The position numbers and the translations under genes were made by a program. A DNA stretch of 16,171 nt from UBA4416 sp031539425 (lineage in GTDB: Bacteria; Bacteroidota; Bacteroidia; B-17B0; Aurantibacillaceae), in NCBI GenBank assembly GCA_031539425.1, contig JAVKLI010000012.1, forward strand, positions 1-16,171, written 5' to 3'. The notes beneath the pieces are model-generated. The model was not told the DNA's origin. It searched no databases and worked only from the letters and a program-made list of their open reading frames with translations. Below are positions 1 to 7,733 of this stretch, in pieces; positions within the stretch are counted from its first letter, which is position 1; every line of letters starts with the position of its first letter.

Positions 1-150
1 TCTATCTTTTTACGCTGTTTGCAAAAGAGGGTGGTTTTGTTTCAACCCTCCTCCAAAGGAGGAGCTAGGGGTGGTTGCCTTTAATTCCCCTCCTTTGGAG
101 GAGGGGTTAGGGGTGGTTTCCTTTAATTCCAATCCTTTGGATGGACTAGT
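1..150. repeat. GC-rich tandem intergenic repeat, left copy
   Basis: Non-coding DNA made of a 36-nt head (1-36) and about three degenerate units of 40-42 nt. The motif GTGGTT recurs at about 31, 71 and 113, and CCTTTAATTCC at 78 and 120. Each unit centres on a short palindrome around CC-TTT/AAA-GG: 48-64 is a perfect 7-bp stem with a 3-nt loop, 89-101 is a 5-bp stem, and 132-142 is a 4-bp stem. The head and one unit recur inverted at 14480-14554. Intergenic repeats built on CCTTTGG palindromes are common in Bacteroidota genomes. The function is unknown; RNA 3'-end formation or a REP-like role is inference. The element may continue left of the window. Confidence 0.75.
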
Positions 151-436
151 AGAAACGGAGGCTCATCAACTTTTTATTAAAAAACAATTTTAATACTATG
201 CTGTTACTCTTTAGGTATAGTTTTATCAATCCAAATTTAAAAACAACTTGTGAGGATTGACTAAATACACTAAAAAAATATAACTGATAGAAGTACTCAC
301 GCTTAATATGGCGTAAGCAATAAAAACTTTTTTAAAATTAAAGGGGATTCAAAATGTATTTAAAAAGGTGTTAAACTATTAAAAAAAATCTAAAAATTGC
401 ACTTTTCTATTTGTGGATTATACTAGGTTAATAAAA
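151..436. other. AT-rich non-coding region downstream of the ABC-F gene
   Basis: I see no convincing gene here. The only short frames (for example about 20 codons from 198) lack any recognisable signal. A small imperfect palindrome, GCTTA...TAAGC, lies at 301-318. Positions 404-422 hold a 19-nt motif repeated at 14592-14610 with one mismatch. On the minus strand this stretch is the 3' flank of the ABC-F gene. It has a run of T after the stop codon (rc of about 382-390) but no strong hairpin before it, so a classical intrinsic terminator is not supported. Confidence 0.5.
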
Positions 437-2356
437 TTATTTTACTTGAGTAGAAAATAATTCCCAGTTTTTCATTTCAGTTTCTAACTGTGATTTTAAT
501 TGATTATATTTTTCAAAAAACGCTTTATTATTTATTAATTTTTGATACTCATTAGCATCGGCTAATTTTTCATCAAGTTGTTTAATTTCTAATTCTAACG
601 TTTCTATTTTTTGTTCTAACTTTTTAAGTTCTTTTACTTCATTTATATTTTTGGTAGCTTTTAAACCTGGTTCTTTTTCAATAGTTTTGGATTCTTTAGT
701 AGGCGCTGTTGTTTTTGGTTTTTCAACAATGTTTAACTCATGAAGGCGTTCTACCTTACGTATTTCCATAAATTCTGTAATGTCGCATAAATGTTCTTTA
801 ACGTGCCCATCTCTAAACTCAAACAACCTATTACACATACCAGTCATAAAATCTCTATCATGGCTTACCATTACTACAGTGCCAGTATAATTTATTAAAG
901 CCTGTTTTAATACTTCTTTTGATCTGATGTCTAAGTGATTGGTAGGCTCATCGAGCAGTAATAAATTGTAAGGTTCTAGTAATAGTTTACATAGTGCCAA
1001 TCTACCTCGTTCGCCGCCACTTAGTACTTTTACTTTTTTATCTATATCATCACCGCCAAATAAAAATGAACCTAACAATGTGCGAACTTGCTTGCGGATA
1101 TCACCAGTGGCTAATTCATCTATTACTTCAAATACGGTTTTATTTACATCTAACTTCTCTTCTTGATCTTGCTCAAAGTAACCCATCATTACATTATGCC
1201 CAAGCGTTACAGTGCCTTCATATTTAATTTTGTTGGCTATCATTTTCATCATGGTAGATTTTCCTTCGCCATTTCTACCCACTAAGCCTATTTTTTCTCC
1301 TTTTGTAATAATTAAATTAGCATCCTTAAAAATGCGTTTTTGATCGTACATTTTACCTGCATGCTCAGCGGTAATAATGATTTTGCCGCTATGTGCAGGG
1401 TCAGGAAATCGAAATCTAACGGTTGAAAAGTCGGTATCATCCACTTCAATTTTATCTATTCTATCTAGTTTTTTTATTAAAGATTGGGCAAAAGCGGCTT
1501 TACTGGCTTTAGCTCTGTATTTATCAATCAAGATTTCTGTTTGGTCAATCATTTTTTGTTGATTTTTAGCCGCGTTTTCTTGCTGTTGCTTGCGCTCTTC
1601 TCTAAGCACCAAGTATTTTGAATAATTGGTTTTATAGTCGTAAATTTTTTGATTTACAATTTCAAGAGTTCTTTTGGTAACGTTATCTAAAAAAGTTTTA
1701 TCATGACTTATTAATATTACTGCTCCTGAAAACGTATCCATAAACTCTTCCAACCATTGGATGGCCTCTATATCTAGGTGATTGGTCGGTTCGTCTAACA
1801 TTAATACATCGGGTTTTTGAAGCAATAGTTTAGCAAGTTCTATGCGCATACGCCATCCACCGCTAAAATCGGAGGTTGGTCTTTCAAATTCATGCCTTTG
1901 AAAACCTAAGCCTAATAATATTTTTTCAATATCTTCTTCTATTTTAGACGCATCTAATATATTGAGCCGTTCAGTAATATCTGTTAGGTTTTGAATTAAC
2001 TCCATGTACGAATCACTTTCGTAATCAGTTCGGGTTTCTAATTCTTTATTTATAAATTCAAGTTTGTGCTGCATTTCCAACACTTCCTCAAATGCTGTTT
2101 CAGTTTCTTGATACACCGTACGCCCATGTTGGTGGGTCATATCTTGAGGTAAATAGCCTACTTTACATAACTTAGGGCGAGAGACTTCGCCTGTAGTAGA
2201 TGGTTGCAAGCCATATAATAATTTAAGCATGGTACTTTTACCTGCTCCGTTTTTTCCAGCTAAACCTATTCTATCTTTAGGGTTTATTAAAAAAGAAATA
2301 TTTTCAAACAGATTGTAACCGCCAAACGCTACTGTTACATTATTTACAGAAATCAT
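437..2356 (-). CDS. ABC-F family ATPase, YheS-like (639 aa)
   Basis: A soluble protein with two ATP-binding cassettes and no membrane domain. ABC-F proteins bind ribosomes near the E site and act in translation or rescue of stalled ribosomes; they are not transporters. Cassette 1 has Walker A GKNGAGKST (34-42), signature SGGWR (165-169), Walker B ending LDEP (catalytic Glu189) and switch His218. The linker (about 230-325) carries the Arg/Lys-rich segment around 281-300 typical of the P-site-tRNA-interaction motif. Cassette 2 has Walker A GRNGEGKST (360-368), signature LSGGER (445-450), Glu470 and His499. A charged tail (about 545-630) is a predicted coiled coil. Length and the SGGWRMR signature match the E. 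coli YheS subgroup (about 637 aa). It starts 3 nt after the MarC-like stop codon, so it is probably the last gene of that transcript. A resistance role is not indicated. Confidence 0.95.
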   Translation of the reverse strand: MISVNNVTVAFGGYNLFENISFLINPKDRIGLAGKNGAGKSTMLKLLYGLQPSTTGEVSRPKLCKVGYLPQDMTHQHGRTVYQETETAFEEVLEMQHKLEFINKELETRTDYESDSYMELIQNLTDITERLNILDASKIEEDIEKILLGLGFQRHEFERPTSDFSGGWRMRIELAKLLLQKPDVLMLDEPTNHLDIEAIQWLEEFMDTFSGAVILISHDKTFLDNVTKRTLEIVNQKIYDYKTNYSKYLVLREERKQQQENAAKNQQKMIDQTEILIDKYRAKASKAAFAQSLIKKLDRIDKIEVDDTDFSTVRFRFPDPAHSGKIIITAEHAGKMYDQKRIFKDANLIITKGEKIGLVGRNGEGKSTMMKMIANKIKYEGTVTLGHNVMMGYFEQDQEEKLDVNKTVFEVIDELATGDIRKQVRTLLGSFLFGGDDIDKKVKVLSGGERGRLALCKLLLEPYNLLLLDEPTNHLDIRSKEVLKQALINYTGTVVMVSHDRDFMTGMCNRLFEFRDGHVKEHLCDITEFMEIRKVERLHELNIVEKPKTTAPTKESKTIEKEPGLKATKNINEVKELKKLEQKIETLELEIKQLDEKLADANEYQKLINNKAFFEKYNQLKSQLETEMKNWELFSTQVK

Positions 2357-2359
2357 AAT

Positions 2360-2929
2360 TTACAGCATTACATGCTTTTTAAATAATTTAATTGCAATGG
2401 CTAATAACACTACTCCAAATACTTTTTTAAGGATGGCAATACCGCCTATACCTAATAAAGATTCTAATTTTTTAATGTTTTTTAATACAAAATATACAAT
2501 AATTACATTTAATACAATAGCTATTAATATGGCGTTAATTGAATACTCAGCTCGTAATGATAGCAAGGTAGTTAATGTTCCGGTACCAGCAATTAATGGA
2601 AAAGCTAATGGTATAATGGAAGCGGTAGAAGGCATCATGTCTTTATAAATTTGTATACCTAATATCATTTCCATTGCAACAATAAAAATAAGGATTGATC
2701 CGGCTACAGCAAAATCATCAATAGAGATTCCTATTATATTTAAAATATAATTACCAATAAACATAAACACAAGCATTATAAATAAAGAAGCTAGTGAGGC
2801 TTTTAATGGATAAATTTGCCCAACTTGATGTTTTAAACTAATGATAGCTGGTATGGCACCAATAATATCTATTACTGCAAATAATATGATAGTAACTTTT
2901 AAAGTTTCTATTAAACTAAATGAATACAT
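2360..2929 (-). CDS. MarC family integral membrane protein (189 aa)
   Basis: A small inner-membrane protein of the MarC/UPF0056 family, whose biochemical function is not established; the old link to multiple antibiotic resistance was not upheld. Six hydrophobic segments are visible at about 8-31, 44-66, 71-91, 104-124, 130-150 and 165-185. The two family half-motifs are present: DIIGAIPAI (20-28, equivalent to the usual DPxGxxPxF) in TM1 and PLAFPLIAGTGTL (107-119) in TM4, which reflects the internal duplication of the family. Length is at the short end of the usual 190-220 aa. It lies 23 nt after the adenosylhomocysteinase gene and 3 nt before the ABC-F gene on the same strand, so co-transcription is likely; no functional link is evident. 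Confidence 0.9.
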   Translation of the reverse strand: MYSFSLIETLKVTIILFAVIDIIGAIPAIISLKHQVGQIYPLKASLASLFIMLVFMFIGNYILNIIGISIDDFAVAGSILIFIVAMEMILGIQIYKDMMPSTASIIPLAFPLIAGTGTLTTLLSLRAEYSINAILIAIVLNVIIVYFVLKNIKKLESLLGIGGIAILKKVFGVVLLAIAIKLFKKHVML

Positions 2930-2952
2930 TGAAGCGTATTTAGTTTTAAAAA

Positions 2953-4266
2953 CTAGTAGCGATACATGTCTGATTTAAACGGTCCTTCAACTTTTACACC
3001 AATGTATTCAGCTTGTGATTTGTTTAATATATCTAATTCAACACCTATTTTAGCTAAATGTAAGCGAGCTACTTTTTCATCTAATATTTTAGGTAATACG
3101 TACACTTTGTTTTCGTAGTTTTTAGAGTTAGACCATAATTCTAATTGTGCCAACACTTGGTTGGTAAATGAATTACTCATTACAAAGCTTGGGTGGCCAG
3201 TGGCACAGCCTAAGTTAACTAATCTACCTTCTGCTAAAACAATAATATTTTTTCCATTTATCGTATATTGATCTACTTGGGGTTTAATGGTATTTTTTGT
3301 TTTACCATGCATTTTATTTAACCACGCCATATCTATTTCTGTGTCAAAATGCCCTATATTACAAACAATAGCACCATGTTTCATGGTTTCAAAATGTCTA
3401 TCAACTACAATATCTTTATTTCCAGTAGTAGTTACAATAATATCAGAAATTTTTACCGCATTGTCCATTTTCATAACTTGATATCCATCCATAGCTGCTT
3501 GTAGTGCACAGATAGGGTCAATTTCAGTAACAATAACTCTAACTCCTTGTGATGATAATGATTGCGCCGAACCTTTACCAACATCTCCATAACCTGCTAC
3601 TACTGCTACTTTTCCAGCCAACATAATATCTGTTGCTCTTCTTATTGAATCTACTAACGATTCGCGACAGCCATATTTATTATCAAATTTTGATTTAGTT
3701 ACCGAATCATTTACATTTATTGCTGGTAAGTATAAGGTACCTTTTGTGATTCTTTCGTATAAGCGGTGCACGCCAGTTGTAGTTTCTTCTGATAAACCTT
3801 TTATTGCTTTAGTAAGCTCAGGATATTTATCAAATACCATATTGGTTAAATCACCGCCATCATCTAAAATCATATTTAGTGCTTCACGTTTTTCACCAAA
3901 CCAAAGGGTTTGTTCTATACACCAGTTAAATTCTTCTTCAGTTTGACCTTTCCAGGCATACACTTGAACTCCTGTAGCAGCAATGGCAGCAGCTGCATGA
4001 TCTTGTGTAGAAAAAACATTACATGAGCTCCAAGTTACCTCTGCTCCTAATTCAATTAATGTTTCAATTAACACGGCTGTTTGAATAGTCATGTGTAAGC
4101 AACCTGCAATACGAGCACCTTTTAAGGGCTTTGAAGGACCATATTCTTCACGAAGACTCATGAGTCCTGGCATTTCCTCTTCGGCTAATTTAATTTCTTT
4201 TCTACCCCATTCAGCAAGTGATAAATCTTTTACTTTATGTTTTAAAAAGTGAGTCATTGTTGCCAT
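2953..4266 (-). CDS. ahcY: adenosylhomocysteinase (S-adenosyl-L-homocysteine hydrolase)
   Basis: A cytosolic NAD-dependent enzyme that splits S-adenosylhomocysteine into adenosine and homocysteine, removing the product inhibitor of methyltransferases and feeding the activated methyl cycle. Visible landmarks are the substrate-site LHMT (57-60), the D135-D136 pair in LDDGGD, Lys191, Asp195, Asn196 and Cys200 in the TKSKFDNKYGC stretch, the NAD-binding GYGDVGKGSA (225-234), GHFDTEID (305-312) and the C-terminal Lys-Tyr motif ending KSDMYRY (431-437), which in this family reaches into the partner subunit's cofactor site. At 437 aa it is full length, without the large insertion of some bacterial enzymes. 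Met1 is chosen because a consensus promoter box sits about 27 nt upstream; Met4 is possible. It is first in a likely operon with the MarC-like and ABC-F genes. Confidence 0.97.
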   Translation of the reverse strand: MATMTHFLKHKVKDLSLAEWGRKEIKLAEEEMPGLMSLREEYGPSKPLKGARIAGCLHMTIQTAVLIETLIELGAEVTWSSCNVFSTQDHAAAAIAATGVQVYAWKGQTEEEFNWCIEQTLWFGEKREALNMILDDGGDLTNMVFDKYPELTKAIKGLSEETTTGVHRLYERITKGTLYLPAINVNDSVTKSKFDNKYGCRESLVDSIRRATDIMLAGKVAVVAGYGDVGKGSAQSLSSQGVRVIVTEIDPICALQAAMDGYQVMKMDNAVKISDIIVTTTGNKDIVVDRHFETMKHGAIVCNIGHFDTEIDMAWLNKMHGKTKNTIKPQVDQYTINGKNIIVLAEGRLVNLGCATGHPSFVMSNSFTNQVLAQLELWSNSKNYENKVYVLPKILDEKVARLHLAKIGVELDILNKSQAEYIGVKVEGPFKSDMYRY

Positions 4267-4292
4267 TGTTGTGTTTTTTTAATAATTTCATG

Positions 4293-4300
4293 CAAATTTA
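4293..4300 (-). promoter_or_regulatory. Bacteroidota -7 box of the ahcY promoter
   Basis: On the minus strand this reads TAAATTTG, an exact match to the Bacteroidota housekeeping -7 consensus TAnnTTTG. It predicts a transcript start near 4286 and a leader of about 20 nt before the ATG at 4266. No clear TTG -33 element lies at the right distance (TTTAGTT about 20 nt upstream is the nearest). The 200-bp gap (4267-4467) shows no riboswitch-like structure. Confidence 0.5.
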
Positions 4301-4467
4301 ATTATTTATTTTTAACTAAACTGATTAAAAAAAAGTTAAATTAAAAACATTGAATAGAGAAGTAAAAAACAATCTTTAAGGCTAAAAAAAACGATTATAA
4401 CTCTATAAATTTAATAAGTTTTTATTTTTTTAGGCAAAATGATACTTTATAATTAGTATAATTGTTT

Positions 4468-5796
4468 TTAAATTGATATGGTATTTAAACCAATACAATG
4501 ATAAGTAAACCCTAGGTTTTTCATTTCTTCAGCATCTAAAATGTTGCGACCATCAAAAATAATTTTATCTATTAATTTATTAGAAAGGATAGAGAAATCG
4601 GGTGACCTAAACTCAGGCCATTCTGTAATGATTAAAAGCGCATCAGCTTGGTCTAAGCAATTGTACATGTCTGTAGCATAGGTAATTTTATTTCCCAATA
4701 TTTTTTCTGCTTCATGTTTTGCTACTGGATCATAAGCTATTACCGAGCCTCCAGCTTTTAAAACACTTTCAATTATTGCTAAAGATGGCGCTTCGCGCAT
4801 ATCATCTGTTTTTGGCTTAAATGATAAGCCCCACATGGCAATTTTTTTTCCTTTCAAATTATGCTTAAAATGCTTCAGTAATTTGTTACTTAACACTTTC
4901 TTTTGTTCTTCATTAACATCTTCTACGGCATTTAATATGCGCATATTGTATTTATTTTCTTTTGCTGTTCGTATTAAAGCTTTTACATCTTTAGGAAAAC
5001 AACTGCCGCCGTAACCCACGCCAGGGTATATAAATTTGGTACCTATTCTTGTATCGCTTCCTATACCTTTACGTACATGATTTACGTTTGCGCCCATAAT
5101 TTCGCATAAGTTAGCTATATCGTTCATAAAACTAATTTTTGTTGCTAACATAGCATTAGCTGCATACTTGGTCATTTCGGCAGATGGAATATCCATAAAA
5201 TATATTGGGTGGCCGTTTAATAAAAATGGCTTATATAATTTATTCATTAACTCTTTTGCTTCTTCTCTATCAATTCCTACTACTATTCTATCGGGCTTCA
5301 TAAAATCATCAATAGCGGCACCTTCTTTTAAAAACTCAGGGTTTGAGGCAATATAAAATTCCAAATTTGATTGTCTTTTATTTAATTCCATTTGAATAGT
5401 ATTTCTAATTCTTTCAGATGTTCCAACTGGAACAGTGCTTTTGGTAACTACAAGTATTGGAGTAGACATTAATTCTCCAATTTCTTTTGCAACGGCTAAC
5501 ACATATTTTAAATCGGCCGATCCATCTTCGCCAGGAGGTGTACCAACTGCAATAAATATAACCTTTACATCTGCTATGGTTTCTTTTAATGAAGTGGAAA
5601 AATGCAATCTGTTTTTTTTTACATTTTGGTTAACCATTTCATCTAAACCTGGTTCGTAAATAGGTAAAATACCTTTTATTAAATTGTCAATTTTATTTTT
5701 GTCTACATCTATGCAGGTTACATCAATTCCAACCTCGCTAAAGCAGGTACCTGTTACCAATCCTACATATCCTGTGCCTACTATTATTGTTTTCAT
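4468..5796 (-). CDS. ugd: UDP-glucose 6-dehydrogenase (442 aa)
   Basis: A cytosolic NAD-dependent enzyme that oxidises UDP-glucose twice to UDP-glucuronate, a precursor for capsule, exopolysaccharide and other nucleotide sugars. It has an N-terminal Rossmann motif GTGYVGLVTG (7-16), GTPPGEDGSAD (85-95), STVPVGTS (120-127), NPEFLKEG (152-159), the central helix with Lys210 and Asn214, and the catalytic cysteine Cys266 in GGSCFPKD (263-270), then a C-terminal UDP-binding domain with SFKPKTDDMREAPS (325-338). The GGSCFPKD form is that of UDP-glucose dehydrogenases rather than the GGHCIPxDP form of UDP-GlcNAc/ManNAc dehydrogenases (WbpA, WecC), which argues for glucose specificity. It starts 12 nt after the aminotransferase stop codon, so the two are probably co-transcribed. 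Confidence 0.94.
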   Translation of the reverse strand: MKTIIVGTGYVGLVTGTCFSEVGIDVTCIDVDKNKIDNLIKGILPIYEPGLDEMVNQNVKKNRLHFSTSLKETIADVKVIFIAVGTPPGEDGSADLKYVLAVAKEIGELMSTPILVVTKSTVPVGTSERIRNTIQMELNKRQSNLEFYIASNPEFLKEGAAIDDFMKPDRIVVGIDREEAKELMNKLYKPFLLNGHPIYFMDIPSAEMTKYAANAMLATKISFMNDIANLCEIMGANVNHVRKGIGSDTRIGTKFIYPGVGYGGSCFPKDVKALIRTAKENKYNMRILNAVEDVNEEQKKVLSNKLLKHFKHNLKGKKIAMWGLSFKPKTDDMREAPSLAIIESVLKAGGSVIAYDPVAKHEAEKILGNKITYATDMYNCLDQADALLIITEWPEFRSPDFSILSNKLIDKIIFDGRNILDAEEMKNLGFTYHCIGLNTISI

Positions 5797-5808
5797 AAAT
5801 GTGGAAAT

Positions 5809-6942
5809 TTAAATAATGTTTAAAAGTGTACTTGTAATATGTTGTAAAATAGTCTCTGTCATTTCGGTATGGATGGGTAGTGAAAGTACCGTTTGACATA
5901 AATTTTCAGAGATCGTAAAATCTATCCCTTCATTTCTATTATTTTTAAATGCCTTTTGTTTGTGCAATGGCACTGGGTAGTACACCATCGAAGCTATACC
6001 TTGTTGCTGAAGTTTTTCTTTTACTATATCTCTAGTAACCCCATTCAATTTTAAGGTATATTGATGAAAAACATGGGTTGAATTGATAACACGCTCTGGT
6101 ATTTGTATATGAGGGTGATTACCTAATGCAGCATCATAAAATGCAGCAACTGATTGACGGGCGTTGGTATAAGTATTTAAGTATTGTAATTTAACGTTTA
6201 ATATAGCGGCTTGCATTGCATCTAAGCGTGAGTTAATACCGACTACTTCGTGCTTATATTGTATGCTTTGTCCGTGATTGGCAATCATTTTTATTTTAAC
6301 AGCTAGTTCATCATCATTTGTAAATAAAGCACCTCCATCACCATAACAGCCTAAATTTTTACTAGGAAAAAATGAGGTACAGCCTATATTGCCCATGGTG
6401 CCAGCTTTGTAATTTACATTGTTTAAGGTGTAATGGGCTCCAATTGCTTGTGCAGTATCTTCTACTACAAATAATTGATGTTGTTTGGCTATGTCTAAAA
6501 TGGCATCCATTGGAGCACACTGACCAAATAAATGAACAGGAATAATAGCTTTGGTGCGAGGTGTTATGGCTTTTTCAACTTCTACTGGGTTTATTTGAAA
6601 TGTATTTGGATTTACTTCTACTAAAATGGGCGTTAGCCCCAACAAACAAATAACTTCGGCGGTAGCAGCATAGGTAAAATTGGCGGTTATTACTTCATCG
6701 CCAGGCTTTAAGTCTAAAGCCATTAAGGCTATTTGCAAGGCATCCGTACCATTAGCGCAGGGTATTACGTGTTTTACATTAAGGTAGTTTTGTAAATTGT
6801 GCTGAAATTCTTTAACTACTGGGCCATTTATAAAAACGCTTGAATTAATCACATCTTGAATAGCAGCATCTATTTTTGGTTTCAGTTTAAGATACTGGGT
6901 TTTTAAATCTACCATTGGAATATTTTGATGCACTTGTAACAT
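5809..6942 (-). CDS. DegT/DnrJ/EryC1/StrS-family sugar aminotransferase, WbpE-like
   Basis: A PLP-dependent fold-type I aminotransferase acting on keto-sugar nucleotides. Numbered from the chosen start: ANGTDALQIAL (63-73) for PLP phosphate binding, EDTAQAIGA (161-169) with the ring-contacting Asp, and SFFPSKNLGCYGDGGA (190-205) with Schiff-base Lys195, then GINSRLDAMQAAIL (235-248). The stretch around TPRTKAIIPVHLFGQC and SFFPSK.LGCYGDGGA is strikingly like Pseudomonas WbpE, which makes UDP-2-acetamido-3-amino-2,3-dideoxyglucuronate. The true substrate is not certain. The frame is open back to an ATG at 7005, but I chose the ATG at 6942: the extra 21 residues have no family counterpart, and a consensus -7 box (6955-6962) lies inside them. 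Met at 6915 would leave too little before the conserved IPMVDL. Its neighbour is ugd, 12 nt downstream. Confidence 0.9.
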   Translation of the reverse strand: MLQVHQNIPMVDLKTQYLKLKPKIDAAIQDVINSSVFINGPVVKEFQHNLQNYLNVKHVIPCANGTDALQIALMALDLKPGDEVITANFTYAATAEVICLLGLTPILVEVNPNTFQINPVEVEKAITPRTKAIIPVHLFGQCAPMDAILDIAKQHQLFVVEDTAQAIGAHYTLNNVNYKAGTMGNIGCTSFFPSKNLGCYGDGGALFTNDDELAVKIKMIANHGQSIQYKHEVVGINSRLDAMQAAILNVKLQYLNTYTNARQSVAAFYDAALGNHPHIQIPERVINSTHVFHQYTLKLNGVTRDIVKEKLQQQGIASMVYYPVPLHKQKAFKNNRNEGIDFTISENLCQTVLSLPIHTEMTETILQHITSTLLNII

Positions 6943-6954
6943 TGAATAAAATGC

Positions 6955-6982
6955 CAAAGATAACAAATTGAAGGCAATACAA
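6955..6982 (-). promoter_or_regulatory. putative promoter of the aminotransferase-ugd operon
   Basis: On the minus strand TATCTTTG (6955-6962) matches TAnnTTTG exactly, and TTTTTG ending at 6980 gives a -33-like TTG with a 17-nt spacer. The predicted transcript start is near 6949, just before the ATG at 6942. This conflicts with a start at 7005 and supports the shorter protein. The motif is short, so chance occurrence is possible. Confidence 0.4.
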
Positions 6983-7733
6983 AAATGTTTACAGGCTTCG
7001 TTCAATTTGATAGGTTAAAATGGCAATTTTAGTAAGCTCATTGCGCTTTGTAACGCTGCCCAATAACAAAATAATTTGAAGTTATAATTTGTATATATGC
7101 CAAAAAAAACCTATATATGTTATAAACTAAAGTAGCCGACTAAGATTATAGCGCAGAAATAACAACAGTATGGATTTTAAACAAGTTATCTAGACTCACC
7201 GTAAATATAGCCAAAATAGCATTGACTGCTTAACTCTATGTATTTATTGACAGTTAGTGTGTTTCAATAAAGTATTATTTTAATAATTATAAAAATTAAA
7301 ATAAGGTGTTTTATACCCTTGTTATTTAATAAGTAAGCCTTACAAAATTTAACAAACCTTGATTTTGGTTTTACGTATAATTAAAAGTAAATAAAGAATC
7401 TAAAAAAATAATATATCAATTTTTTTACCTAAGATAAATTACCATTTAACATTACTTAAATTGTGTTAATTACATAATAAATATTTTTTTATTATAAATA
7501 TGTACATTTACAAAAAATCGAAATTTATGATGCAAAATGATCTCAAATTCACCTCTGTGATAATTATCTTTTTACTAATATTTTTTTAACTTTCCTTAAA
7601 CTTGCCGGTAATCAATTAGAATAGATAGATTTAAAAGCGTTACTACAAGAGTTATATTTTTTAAAGCTCAATAGCAATAACTATAGCATAATTAAAACAT
7701 TACAAAAATTATAATATTTAATCTACTTACCAT
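6983..7733. other. AT-rich divergent intergenic region
   Basis: About 750 bp between the divergent aminotransferase and E1 genes, very AT-rich with many T and A runs. No RNA gene or long frame is seen. A 20-codon frame with a hydrophobic tail lies at 7527-7589 (see the separate entry). A weak promoter for the E1 gene can be proposed: TTG at 7602-7604 and TAGATTTA (7626-7633, one mismatch to TAnnTTTG) with 21-nt spacing. That would leave a leader of roughly 95 nt. Confidence 0.4.
7527..7589 (+). CDS. possible 20-aa hydrophobic peptide or truncated gene start
   Basis: ATG-ATG opens a frame of 20 codons ending TAA at 7587-7589. The product is a short polar head (MMQNDLKFTS) followed by an uninterrupted hydrophobic run (VIIIFLLIFF), like a bare signal peptide or single-span micropeptide. 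TACATTTA at 7503-7510 is one mismatch from the -7 consensus. It could be a real small membrane peptide, the leftover 5' end of a lost secreted-protein gene, or chance in AT-rich DNA. Nothing in the sequence decides between these. Confidence 0.15.
   Translation: MMQNDLKFTSVIIIFLLIFF

Noticed and set aside
31..150. Direct repeats with 40-42 nt period as a possible CRISPR array
   Set aside because: The whole unit repeats, including what would be spacers; units are palindromic and degenerate, and no cas gene is nearby.
198..260. 20-codon frame in the left non-coding region
   Set aside because: No hydrophobic, domain or promoter signal supports it; frames of this length are expected by chance.
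437..2356. ABC-F protein plus MarC-family protein as an antibiotic resistance locus
   Set aside because: The ABC-F protein matches the YheS housekeeping subgroup, not antibiotic-resistance ABC-F types, and MarC proteins have no confirmed resistance role.
4267..4467. Possible SAH or SAM riboswitch upstream of the adenosylhomocysteinase gene
   Set aside because: A -7 promoter box leaves a leader of only about 20 nt, and the gap is A/T-run DNA without conserved GC-paired stems.
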